Assembly: GCF_023499255.1 (NCBI RefSeq)
Contig: NZ_CP092183.1
Span: forward strand, 193,501 to 257,500
Length of the DNA: 64,000 bases
Reading direction: 5' to 3'
DNA from: Couchioplanes caeruleus
GTDB taxonomy: Bacteria > Actinomycetota > Actinomycetes > Mycobacteriales > Micromonosporaceae
A model generated the notes under the pieces. The model was not told where the DNA came from, searched no databases, and saw nothing but the letters and a program-made list of their open reading frames with translations. Position numbers and translations under genes: made by a program. The stretch's first letter is position 1; the number at the start of each line of letters is the position of its first letter. Below are positions 48,846 to 57,263 of this stretch, piece after piece.

Positions 48846-48870
48846 GGGACCCCGCACCGTGCGGGATCCC
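48846..48870 (-). promoter_or_regulatory. Inverted repeat in the cold-shock gene leader
   Basis: GGGACCCCGCAC and GTGCGGGATCCC are nearly perfect complements separated by one base, 23 bases upstream of the start codon. It may be a thermosensitive leader hairpin or an operator. Confidence 0.6.
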
Positions 48871-48913
48871 GTGTCGTCGAGTTGATCAACCGCGTCCGGA
48901 GAGACGGGAACGC

Positions 48914-48952
48914 AAAAAAGCGCCTCACGGGTTCGGATACCCATCAGGCGCT
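48914..48952 (-). terminator. Intrinsic terminator of the 49.0-kb small gene
   Basis: On the minus strand AGCGCCT / AGGCGCT closes a 20-base loop containing an inner GGGT/ACCC pairing and is followed by TTTTTT. It lies 53 bases after the small gene's stop. Confidence 0.88.
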
Positions 48953-49004
48953 GGCAACGTCTACGGAAATCAAAACTGCAACGAGGCCACCGTAGCACCG
49001 TTTC

Positions 49005-49226
49005 TCACCGGTGGCCGGGCGGCGGCTTATCTGTCCCGGCGTCACCGGAAATGACGGACAGGCGAATTCCGCTCGCGGTCTCTTCCACGAGAAACCGTTC
49101 GCTGAGCCCATGACCGGGCAGCATGGCGTCGTAGAGCTCGGTGTTGGCGACCTCGATCGTGCCGCCGGCGCGGTCCACCAGGACGGCGAGGACGGCTCGG
49201 AGATTGACATCGCTCAGGTACGGCAT
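49005..49226 (-). CDS. Small protein of unknown function
   Basis: 73 residues beginning MPYLSDVNLRAVLAVLVDRA with GTIEVANTELYDAM. It looks like a compact helical protein with a C-terminal polar tail; no family is recognised with confidence. AAAGAGGTCACC precedes the ATG. A strong terminator follows, so it is a single-gene transcript divergent from the reductase. Confidence 0.75.
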   Translation of the reverse strand: MPYLSDVNLRAVLAVLVDRAGGTIEVANTELYDAMLPGHGLSERFLVEETASGIRLSVISGDAGTDKPPPGHR

Positions 49227-49423
49227 GGTGACCTCTTTGTCCTGATTTAGCGTCCGTCGACCGAGCCGTCCGAGCGCGGTGACCTCGACTCTTTCCACCC
49301 TACGGGCGCTTTCGGCTTCCGGGAGGTGTGGAGCGGGACTTTTGTTCCAGGCGTACAAGAGTGGGAGCCAGATTTACTTCGGCGGGTCAGGCGATTGTCC
49401 GCCCGGTGCAGGACGTTTGTTAC

Positions 49424-50494
49424 GTGGCTGTTATCAAAGCGCTCCGGACCGGCGCGCATCGTGCCGTGGAACTGATCACGGCGCCGCTGGTCCCCGCCGA
49501 CTACCTCGACGCCGTGGCCCCGCTGCGCAACCCGCGGGTGCTGCGCGCCCGCGTCGAGGCGGTACGGCCGGAGACGCCCGACAGCGCCAGCCTCCTGCTC
49601 AAGCCCGGCGTCGGCTGGACCGGGCACGTACCCGGCCAGTACGTGCGGCTCGGGGTGGACGTCGACGGCGTACGGCTGTGGCGCTCGTACTCGGTGACCA
49701 GCCGGGCCGGACGCCGCGACGGGCGCATCTGCATCACCGTGAACGCCGTACCCGGCGGCGCGGTGAGCACCCACCTCGTACGCCGGGCCCGGCGCGGCAT
49801 GCTCGTGCACCTGGACCGGCCCACGGGCGAGTTCGTGCTCCCCGCTCCCCTGCCGGCCAAGACGTTGTTCGTGACGGCGGGCAGCGGCATCACCCCCGTC
49901 ATGGGCATGCTGCGCAACCACCTGGCCGAGCTGGACGACGTGGTCGTCGTGCACTCCGCGCGTACGCGGGAAGCGGCCGTCTTCGGCGCCGAGCTGCGCG
50001 CCCTGGCCGGCCGCGGCCGCATCCGGCTCGTCGAGCGGCACACCGCGGCCGACGGCCGGATCAAGCCGGCCGACCTCGACGAGCTGGTGCCGGACCTGTT
50101 CGCCCGGCACACGTGGGCCTGCGGGCCCAACGAGCTCCTCGACGACCTGACCACCCATTGGGCCGACGCCGACGCGGCGCACCTGCTGCACGTCGAGCGC
50201 TTCCGCCCGGCCGTGACCACCAGCGGCGAGGGCGGCACGGTCACGTTCACGCATTCCGGCACCGTCGTGGAGACCGACGGGACCGTGCCCCTCCTGGACG
50301 CCGGAGAGGCCGCCGGCGTGCTCATGCCCTCCGGCTGCCGCATGGGCATCTGCTTCAGCTGCGTGCTGCCGCTGCGCGAGGGCGCCGTGCGCGACCTGCG
50401 CGACGGCCGGCTCACCGTCGCCGAGCCCGGCGACAGCATCCCCGTGCAGACCTGCGTATCGGCCGCCGCCGGTCCTTGCCAGATCGACCTGTAG
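49424..50494 (+). CDS. Ferredoxin-type FAD/2Fe-2S oxidoreductase (desaturase electron donor)
   Basis: About 356 residues. FAD domain has WRSYSVTSRAGR; the NAD(P) domain has FVTAGSGITPVMGMLRNHL and CGPNELL; the C-terminal 2Fe-2S ferredoxin has PSGCRMGICFSC (three cysteines) and VQTC. It should pass electrons from NAD(P)H to the next gene, an acyl desaturase, as the Rv3230c-Rv3229c pair does. GTG chosen as start; an ATG at 49328 is an alternative, with 32 extra poorly conserved residues. Confidence 0.9.
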   Translation: MAVIKALRTGAHRAVELITAPLVPADYLDAVAPLRNPRVLRARVEAVRPETPDSASLLLKPGVGWTGHVPGQYVRLGVDVDGVRLWRSYSVTSRAGRRDGRICITVNAVPGGAVSTHLVRRARRGMLVHLDRPTGEFVLPAPLPAKTLFVTAGSGITPVMGMLRNHLAELDDVVVVHSARTREAAVFGAELRALAGRGRIRLVERHTAADGRIKPADLDELVPDLFARHTWACGPNELLDDLTTHWADADAAHLLHVERFRPAVTTSGEGGTVTFTHSGTVVETDGTVPLLDAGEAAGVLMPSGCRMGICFSCVLPLREGAVRDLRDGRLTVAEPGDSIPVQTCVSAAAGPCQIDL

Positions 50495-50510
50495 AAGAAG
50501 AGGACCGCCC

Positions 50511-51713
50511 GTGACCACGATCCAGCACAAGAAGTCCAACCCGATCGCGCACCTCACCCCCGAGGACATCGAGCAGATCGGCATCGAGCTCGACGCGATC
50601 CGCGACGAGGTCATGGGCAGCCGCGGCGAACGCGACGCCGCGTACATCCGGCGCATGATCAAGATTCAGCGCAGCCTGGACGTGGGCAGCCGGGCCGTCC
50701 TGCTCTTCTCGCTGTTCCCGCCGGCGTGGCTGGTCGGCACGGCCGGGCTGTCGATCGCCAAGATCCTGGACAACATGGAGATCGGCCACAACGTCCTGCA
50801 CGGCCAGTGGGACTGGATGCGGGACCCGAAGATCCACTCGACCACGTGGCAGTGGGACTTCGCGTCCCCGGCGGAGCAGTGGAAGCATGCGCACAACGAG
50901 CTGCACCACACGTACACCAACGTGGTCGGGCGCGACAACGACCTCGGGTACGGCATCATGCGCGTCGATGAGGACCAGCCGTGGACGCCGGCGTACCTGG
51001 GCCAGCCGTTCTACAACTTCCTCAACGCGTGCCTCTTCGAGTACGGCATCGCCGCGTACGACCTGGAGCTCGGGCACAACCTCGCGACCAAGGAACGCCG
51101 CCGGGACCCGAAGTTCCGGGCCGCGCTCAAGACGGTCCGGCGCAAGATCGGCAAGCAGGCGCTCAAGGAGTACGTCATCCACCCCGCCCTGTCGGGGCCG
51201 TCGTTCCTGCACACGATCGCGGCCAACGCCACCGCCAACCTGATCCGCAACCTGTGGAGCCACTCGGTGATCATGTGCGGTCACTTCCCCAACGGGGTGG
51301 AGACCTTCGAGAAGACGTCCATCGAGGGCGAGACGCGCGGCGAGTGGTACCTGCGGCAGATGCTCGGCTCGGCCAACGTCAGCGGCAGCAAGCTGATGCA
51401 CATCATGACCGGCAACCTGTCGCACCAGATCGAGCACCACCTGTTCCCCGACATGCCCAGCAACAGGTACGGCGAGATCGCGCCGAAGGTACGCGCCCTG
51501 TTCGAGAAGTACGACCTGCAGTACGTCACCGGCCCACTGCCCAAGCAGGTGGCCTCGGCGTGGGCGAAGGTCATCCGGCTGTCCCTGCCCAACCGGCGCA
51601 AGGACGAGGCGGCCCGCACCGGCGCCCCGTTCCCGGCCAAGGCGCGCGCCACGGCTGAGCGCTGGCGGCGTACCCCCGTCACGGCGGCCGCCCCCGTCAC
51701 GACCGTGAGCTGA
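50511..51713 (+). CDS. Membrane fatty-acid (acyl-CoA/phospholipid) desaturase
   Basis: 400 residues of the DesA3-type family. The three histidine boxes that bind the di-iron centre are present: HNVLH (93-97), HNELHH (128-133) and HQIEHH near 316. Hydrophobic segments flank box 1. The polar tail is Ala/Arg/Thr-rich. It starts at GTG with AGAGGACC upstream, 16 bases after the reductase; the pair makes unsaturated membrane lipids. Confidence 0.95.
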   Translation: MTTIQHKKSNPIAHLTPEDIEQIGIELDAIRDEVMGSRGERDAAYIRRMIKIQRSLDVGSRAVLLFSLFPPAWLVGTAGLSIAKILDNMEIGHNVLHGQWDWMRDPKIHSTTWQWDFASPAEQWKHAHNELHHTYTNVVGRDNDLGYGIMRVDEDQPWTPAYLGQPFYNFLNACLFEYGIAAYDLELGHNLATKERRRDPKFRAALKTVRRKIGKQALKEYVIHPALSGPSFLHTIAANATANLIRNLWSHSVIMCGHFPNGVETFEKTSIEGETRGEWYLRQMLGSANVSGSKLMHIMTGNLSHQIEHHLFPDMPSNRYGEIAPKVRALFEKYDLQYVTGPLPKQVASAWAKVIRLSLPNRRKDEAARTGAPFPAKARATAERWRRTPVTAAAPVTTVS

Positions 51714-51723
51714 CCCACCGACG

Positions 51724-51757
51724 CGAAAGGCCGGACCGTTGCCGGTCCGGCCTTTCG
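51724..51757. terminator. Bidirectional terminator, desaturase and ino1
   Basis: A perfect 14-bp stem CGAAAGGCCGGACC / GGTCCGGCCTTTCG with a 6-base loop lies between the convergent genes; the stem ends supply TTTC on both strands. Confidence 0.9.
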
Positions 51758-51769
51758 TGCGTTCGAGCG

Positions 51770-52849
51770 TCAGCGCTCGATGTCGCCCTTGATGAAGGCC
51801 TCCACGGCCTCCTTCGCGTCGTGGTCGTTGTACTGCACCGGCGGGCTCTTCATGAAGTACGAGCTGGCCGAGAGGATCGGGCCACCGATGCCGCGGTCCT
51901 TGGCGATCTTCGCGGCGCGGACCGCGTCGATGATCACGCCGGCCGAGTTCGGCGAGTCCCACACCTCGAGCTTGAGCTCCGCGGTCAGCGGGGTGTCGCC
52001 GAAGCTGCGGCCCTCGAGCCGGATGTAGGCCCACTTGCGGTCGTCGAGCCACGGCACGTGGTCCGACGGGCCGATGTGCACGTCGCTCTTGACCATCTCG
52101 TGCGGGATCTGCGAGGTCACCGACTGGGTCTTCGAGATCTTCTTCGAGACCAGGCGGGTGCGCTCCAGCATGTTCATGAAGTCCATGTTGCCGCCGAAGT
52201 TGAGCTGGTACGTGCGCAGCAGCTCGACACCGCGGTCTTCGAACAGCTTGGCGAGCGCGCGGTGCACGATCGTCGCGCCGACCTGGCTCTTGATGTCGTC
52301 GCCGACGATCGGCAGGCCAGCGTCCTCGAACTTCTTCGCCCAGACCGGGTCCGAGGCGATGAAGACGGGCAGGGCGTTGACGAACGCGCAGCCGGCGTCG
52401 ATCGCGGCCTGCGCGTAGAACTTGTCGGCCTCCTCGGAACCCACCGGCAGGTACGAGACGACGACGTCGACCTCGGCGTCCTTGAGGGCCTTGACGACGT
52501 CGACCGGCTCGGCCGACGACTCCTCGATGGTCTCGCGGTAGTACGTGCCCAGACCGTCGAAGGTCGGTCCACGCTGGACGGTCACCCCGGTGGGCGGCAC
52601 GTCGGTGAGCTTGATCGTGTTGTTCTCGCTGGCGACGATCGCCTCGGCGAGGTCCATGCCGACCTTCTTGGCGTCCACATCGAACGCCGCGACGAACTTC
52701 ACGTCATTGACGTGGTAGTCGCCGAAGGTGACGTGCATGAGACCCGGAACGCGGTCGTTCGGGTCGGCGTCGCGGTAGTACTCCACGCCCTGTACGAGGG
52801 ACGAGGCGCAGTTACCCACACCGACGATGGCGACGCGGACGGAGCCCAT
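51770..52849 (-). CDS. ino1: Inositol-3-phosphate synthase
   Basis: 359 residues from the ATG giving [27 protein letters not shown] lies 8 bases upstream. NAD-binding [44 protein letters not shown] and [17 protein letters not shown] are the actinobacterial family signatures. It converts glucose-6-phosphate to myo-inositol-phosphate, the source of phosphatidylinositol and mycothiol. It is downstream of a PadR gene in the same transcript. Matches Rv0046c. Confidence 0.97.
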   Translation of the reverse strand: MGSVRVAIVGVGNCASSLVQGVEYYRDADPNDRVPGLMHVTFGDYHVNDVKFVAAFDVDAKKVGMDLAEAIVASENNTIKLTDVPPTGVTVQRGPTFDGLGTYYRETIEESSAEPVDVVKALKDAEVDVVVSYLPVGSEEADKFYAQAAIDAGCAFVNALPVFIASDPVWAKKFEDAGLPIVGDDIKSQVGATIVHRALAKLFEDRGVELLRTYQLNFGGNMDFMNMLERTRLVSKKISKTQSVTSQIPHEMVKSDVHIGPSDHVPWLDDRKWAYIRLEGRSFGDTPLTAELKLEVWDSPNSAGVIIDAVRAAKIAKDRGIGGPILSASSYFMKSPPVQYNDHDAKEAVEAFIKGDIER

Positions 52850-52869
52850 CGCGTTTGCCTCCTTGTTCA

Positions 52870-53505
52870 TCACGGCCGGTCCTGATGCGGAGCCGGTTCT
52901 TCGGGGGGTGCTTCCACGACCGGTTCGGCCGCGGAATCGGGTGTGCCGCCAGTCGCGACGGACGGGGCACGGCCGGAGCGCTCGTTCGTGATGAGCTCCT
53001 CCAGCCAGCGGACCTCGCGCTCACACGCGTCGAGTCCGTGGCGCTGCAGTTCGAGGGTGTACGCGTCGAGCCGGTCCCCGGCGCGCGCCAATACGTCCCG
53101 CAGCCCTTCCCGGCGTTCCTCGATGCGACGACGGCGACCCTCGAGGATGCGCAGCCGGGTCGCCCGGTCGGTCCGGGAGAAGAAGGTGAAGTGCACGCCG
53201 AAGCCCGCGTCGTCGTACGTCTCCGGGCCCGCCTGGGCCAGGAGGTCGGCGAACCGCTCTTTCCCCTCGGCAGTGATCTTGTAGACAATCCGGCCCCGTT
53301 TGCTCGTCATCGGCGGGACGATGTCGGTCTCGGTGGCCTGCTCACTGATCCAGCCGGCGGTGTGCAGCCGTTTGAGGGTGGGGTAGAGGGTGCCGTAGCT
53401 GATCGCGGCACGGATCGTGCCCAGCTTGGTGGCGAGCTCTTTGCGCAGCTCGTACCCGTGCATCGGGGCTTCCTGGAGGAGGCCGAGGATCGCCAGTTCC
53501 AGCAT
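52870..53505 (-). CDS. PadR-family transcriptional regulator
   Basis: 211 residues. The N-terminal winged helix [55 protein letters not shown] is the PadR domain; the C-terminal helical region (about 100-190) should dimerise. AAGGAGGTGG precedes the ATG. It lies 20 bases upstream of ino1 and probably represses its own transcript through the palindrome 17 bases upstream of its start. Matches Rv0047c in position. Confidence 0.93.
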   Translation of the reverse strand: MLELAILGLLQEAPMHGYELRKELATKLGTIRAAISYGTLYPTLKRLHTAGWISEQATETDIVPPMTSKRGRIVYKITAEGKERFADLLAQAGPETYDDAGFGVHFTFFSRTDRATRLRILEGRRRRIEERREGLRDVLARAGDRLDAYTLELQRHGLDACEREVRWLEELITNERSGRAPSVATGGTPDSAAEPVVEAPPEEPAPHQDRP

Positions 53506-53522
53506 CGGGCCACCTCCTTCAC

Positions 53523-53549
53523 TGCGATGTATCGGGCCGATACATCGCA
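53523..53549. promoter_or_regulatory. Palindromic PadR operator
   Basis: Perfect 13-bp arms TGCGATGTATCGG and CCGATACATCGCA around one G. The ATGT and ACAT half-sites match the known PadR pattern. It sits between the divergent padR-ino1 and DUF5318-ponA units and could control both. Confidence 0.88.
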
Positions 53550-53660
53550 ACCGTAGGTCGAGGCGAGGCTTATCGCAAGGCAATGCGTGTACCGCAGTCG
53601 CCGCGCCACGCTGTGTGATGGCTGTCGCCGTTCCGGACCGGACCGCGTACTCTCTTCGCC

Positions 53661-54131
53661 ATGCGCACGCAGCGGCAGGTCGTCGACTACTCGCTACAGA
53701 AGCGAGCGCTGCTGCGTGACGTGCACAACGGCAAGGTCGGGACCCTCGAGGTCTGCGATGCCTCGCCCTACCTCAGAAACGCAGCCCGGTTCCACGGTGA
53801 GCCGACCGACGAGCGTTGCCCGGTCTGCCGCCGCGACAACCTCACCTTGGTGCACTACATCTACGGCGACGAGCTGAAGCAGTCCGCCGGCCAGGCCCGC
53901 AAGCTCGCCGAGCTGCCGGTCCTCGCGATGACGCTGCGTGAGTTCCAAGTCTTCGTGGTCGAGGTGTGCCAGTCCTGCGCGTGGAACCATCTGATCGAGC
54001 AGTACCTGCTCGGCAGGGACGCGCTGAAATCCGACGAACTGGACAACGGCGCGGCCGCAGCCGCCGCGTCCGCCTCGGGCCGCCACCGCGAGACAGGGTC
54101 GTCGTCACATCGCCGGGAGGGCAGACAGTGA
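53661..54131 (+). CDS. DUF5318 zinc-ribbon protein
   Basis: 156 residues. RCPVC (C53, C56) and CQSC (C103, C106) form a probable zinc ribbon; the remainder includes VVDYSLQKRALLRDVHNGKV and a Ser/Arg-rich tail. Function unknown; the gene precedes the class A PBP as in Rv0049-Rv0050. ATG start, no strong ribosome binding site visible. Confidence 0.88.
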   Translation: MRTQRQVVDYSLQKRALLRDVHNGKVGTLEVCDASPYLRNAARFHGEPTDERCPVCRRDNLTLVHYIYGDELKQSAGQARKLAELPVLAMTLREFQVFVVEVCQSCAWNHLIEQYLLGRDALKSDELDNGAAAAAASASGRHRETGSSSHRREGRQ

Positions 54132-54320
54132 TCGCCCTCAACGTCGCTAACGTTGACGCGACCCCGACCGACACGGGCATCCAGCGCCGCAATCGGTCAT
54201 TCTTGACATCCGACAGGGCGGCTGCGGGGATGCAGCCCAGAATGTCCGTACGTGGCCCAGCCGGCGGGAGCCCCTCCAGGGCTCCCCGGGCGCGCCACCG
54301 CGACCGGTAGGTGTAACCGA

Positions 54321-57104
54321 ATGAACTCGTACGGCGATCCGCAGTCTGCACGCGCCCGGGCCCGAGTGCCCGGGCCGTCCGCTGCTTCCACGCCTGACGA
54401 CGACCAGTCCGGCTACGACGAGCGCCCCGGGCCCGACGCCTATCGGCGTCCGGCCGGCGGTCGTGCCTCCGTCAGCGGCTCCGTGCCCCGCGGCGCGGCC
54501 TCCGTCGGATCGGCCTCGGTCGGCGGGCGTGCCCCCGCGGGCGCCGGTCGGGCCTCCGTCGGCGCCGGCACCGGCGCTGTGGGCGCCCGCGCCTCGGTCG
54601 GCGGCCGCGCCTCCGTGGGCACGCCGAACGCCGCGGGTGCCGGCGGACGGGCCTCCGTGGCCCGCGCCGCCGTCCGGCCCGTCTCGCCCGCGGTCGGCGG
54701 GGGCGGCAACATCGACCTCGGCGACCCGTCCGGCAACGGCAAGCGTGGCAGCGCGCAGAAGATCCTCACCAAGGCAGCCAGGAAGCGCCGGCGCACCAAC
54801 ATCCTGACCGCCGCGGCCGCCGTCCTGGTGATCCTGCTCGGCGCGGGCGTCGTCGGTGGCACGTACCTCTGGGACGACGTCGACCTGCCGCCGCAGAAGA
54901 CCGAGGCGCAGACGAACGTCATCCTCGACGAGTCGGGCAACGTGCTCGCGCGCCTCGGCGACCAGAACCGCACGATCGTGCCGCAGCCGAAGATCAACAT
55001 GGTCGTGCAGCACGCCGTCGCCGCGGCCGAGGACAAGAACTTCTACCACCACAACGGCATCGACATGAAGGGCATCGTCCGGGCCGCGTGGAACAACTTC
55101 ACCGGTGGCAGCACGCAGGGCGCCTCGACGATCACCCAGCAGTACGCCCGGCACGCCGCGGATCTCAAGGCGATCAGCTACAACCGCAAGCTCCGGGAAG
55201 CCGTGCTCGCCCGCAAGCTCGAGGGCAAGTACGACAAGAACCAGATCATGGGCTTCTACCTGAACTACATCTACCTCGGTGAGGGCCGGTACGGCATCGA
55301 GGCGGCGGCGCAGGGCTACTTCGGCAAGTCGGTGATGACGCCCGAGGGCGACAAGAACGCGATCACGCCGTACGAGGCGGCCGTGCTCGCCTCGATCATC
55401 AAGCAGCCCGAGCCGGACCCGTCGGGCGGGCACAAGGGCTTCGACCCCAACTACAACCTCCAGGCGGCCAAAGACCGCTGGGAGTACACGATGAAGAACA
55501 TGCTCGAGGAGAAGTGGATCTCTCCCGAGGTGTACGCCGCTCGCAAGTACCCGAAGGTCAAGCCGCCCTCGAAGGGCGGCTGCAAGACGTGCGCCGCGGA
55601 CAAGCCGGTCGGCATGATCATGCGCCACGTCAACGCCGAGCTGCGCGAGATGGGCATCAGCGAGACCGAGTTCCAGCGGGGCGGCTACACGGTCACCACG
55701 ACCATCAACCCCGAGGTGCAGAAGGCCGCCGAGGAGGCCGGCTCGCGCAAGAGCGACGAGTCGCCGATGCACGGCAAGCCGAAGTCGTACCAGGCCGCGG
55801 TCATCGGCATCGACCCGACCAACGGGCGGGTGCTCGGCTACTACGCCGGCGACGACCCCAACGGCACCGACTACGGCAGCTACATGAACGGCGACGGCAC
55901 CGGCTTCAGCGGCCGCGGCCAGTCCCCCGGCTCGACGTTCAAGATCTACACGCTGGCCGCGGGCCTGCGGGAGAACATCTCGTTCGACACGATCTGGGAC
56001 AGCACGAAGAAGCGCGAGGGCGGCCGGGAGATCAACAACGCCGGTGCCGACCCGGGCTCGATCTGTGGCGGCAAGACCCGGAACTGTGACCTCGAGACGG
56101 CGACGATCAAGTCGTACAACTTCCCGTTCTACTGGATCGCCGACGGCATCGGCCGCGACAAGGTCATCGCGGCCGCGCGTGACGCCGGCATCCAGCACAT
56201 GTGGCCGGACAACGGTCCCATGGTGGACCTGGACAACACCCAGGCCTCCACCTGGAAGAAGAACTTCGACAACGAGGTCGCGTTCGGCCAGTACCACGTG
56301 GTGCCGCTCGAGCACGCCGAGGGCGTCGCGACCATCGTCAACCAGGGCATCCGCAACAAGGTGCACTTCGTCAAGTCGGTGAAGGCGGTCGACCCGGACA
56401 CCGGCAAGAAGAAGGTCGTGAAGTCGGAGAAGCTCGCGCCGAAGCGGGTCTTCGACAAGGACCAGATGTCGAACCTCTCCGGCGTGATGGCGAAGATCCC
56501 GGCGCACGCCGAGAACACCCTGCGCAACGGCCGCCCGGCGATCGCCAAGTCCGGCACCTGGGAGTTCGACGACGGCAAGGACAACCACACCGGTAGCGGT
56601 GACACCTGGTTCGTCGGCGGCATCCCGCAGCTCGCGGCCACGGTGTGGGTCGGTGGCGCCAAGAACAAGGTCGAGCTCAAGGACGGCAACTCAGACATGT
56701 TCGGCTCCGGCACGCCGGCGGCCATCTGGGAGAAGTTCATCAACACGGTCACCCGTGCGCTGGACATGAAGCAGGAGAGCTTCCCCACGCGGGTTTCCAC
56801 GGGTGACCCGAACAGCCCGTACGCCAACGGTGTGGCGCCGCCTCCCCCGCCGCCGACCCAGGAGCAGCAGCCGCCGGACCAGAGCCTCATCTGCCGGATC
56901 GCGCCGCAGCAGTGCCAGAACGGCAACGGGAACGGCAATGGCAACGGCAATGGGAACGGCAACGGCAACAACGGCGGCAACAACGACAACGGCGGTACGA
57001 ACGACGGCGGTCAGAACACGCTGCCCGGCGTACCCGGCGGTGGTGGTACCGGGCCCGGGGTGGGCGGAGGCCAGACCGACGGCGAACAGAACGACGGCGG
57101 CTGA
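54321..57104 (+). CDS. Class A penicillin-binding protein (PonA-type)
   Basis: 927 residues. A Gly/Ala/Ser/Arg-rich cytoplasmic region with RASVG repeats (about 45-115) precedes a membrane helix (161-183). The glycosyltransferase domain has E237 in AAAEDKNFYHHNGID and QGASTITQQYARH. The transpeptidase has S538-x-x-K541, S598-Y-N600 and K743-S744-G745 (KSG instead of KTG). The tail has an Asn/Gly tract (GNGNGNGNG...). It polymerises and cross-links peptidoglycan outside the membrane. The ATG giving MNSYGDPQSA is the start; an upstream in-frame codon is not supported. Confidence 0.95.
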   Translation: MNSYGDPQSARARARVPGPSAASTPDDDQSGYDERPGPDAYRRPAGGRASVSGSVPRGAASVGSASVGGRAPAGAGRASVGAGTGAVGARASVGGRASVGTPNAAGAGGRASVARAAVRPVSPAVGGGGNIDLGDPSGNGKRGSAQKILTKAARKRRRTNILTAAAAVLVILLGAGVVGGTYLWDDVDLPPQKTEAQTNVILDESGNVLARLGDQNRTIVPQPKINMVVQHAVAAAEDKNFYHHNGIDMKGIVRAAWNNFTGGSTQGASTITQQYARHAADLKAISYNRKLREAVLARKLEGKYDKNQIMGFYLNYIYLGEGRYGIEAAAQGYFGKSVMTPEGDKNAITPYEAAVLASIIKQPEPDPSGGHKGFDPNYNLQAAKDRWEYTMKNMLEEKWISPEVYAARKYPKVKPPSKGGCKTCAADKPVGMIMRHVNAELREMGISETEFQRGGYTVTTTINPEVQKAAEEAGSRKSDESPMHGKPKSYQAAVIGIDPTNGRVLGYYAGDDPNGTDYGSYMNGDGTGFSGRGQSPGSTFKIYTLAAGLRENISFDTIWDSTKKREGGREINNAGADPGSICGGKTRNCDLETATIKSYNFPFYWIADGIGRDKVIAAARDAGIQHMWPDNGPMVDLDNTQASTWKKNFDNEVAFGQYHVVPLEHAEGVATIVNQGIRNKVHFVKSVKAVDPDTGKKKVVKSEKLAPKRVFDKDQMSNLSGVMAKIPAHAENTLRNGRPAIAKSGTWEFDDGKDNHTGSGDTWFVGGIPQLAATVWVGGAKNKVELKDGNSDMFGSGTPAAIWEKFINTVTRALDMKQESFPTRVSTGDPNSPYANGVAPPPPPPTQEQQPPDQSLICRIAPQQCQNGNGNGNGNGNGNGNGNNGGNNDNGGTNDGGQNTLPGVPGGGGTGPGVGGGQTDGEQNDGG

Positions 57105-57119
57105 CCGTACGCGAATCCG

Positions 57120-57165
57120 AACGGACCGGCGCTCACCCTCCACGGTGGGCGCCGATCCGTTTTTC
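57120..57165 (+). terminator. Intrinsic terminator of the PBP gene
   Basis: An 18-base arm (starting AACGGACCGGCGCTCACC) pairs with GGTGGGCGCCGATCCGTT with one mismatch, loop CTCCAC, followed by TTTT. Confidence 0.9.
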
Positions 57166-57263
57166 CGGGGTGTCGGCGAGCCGCACCGGTCCGGCGTTCC
57201 CGCCCGTTTCTCGCCCGGACGGGACCGTCACTTCGGAACCGGAATGCGGCATGATGCGGAGTC

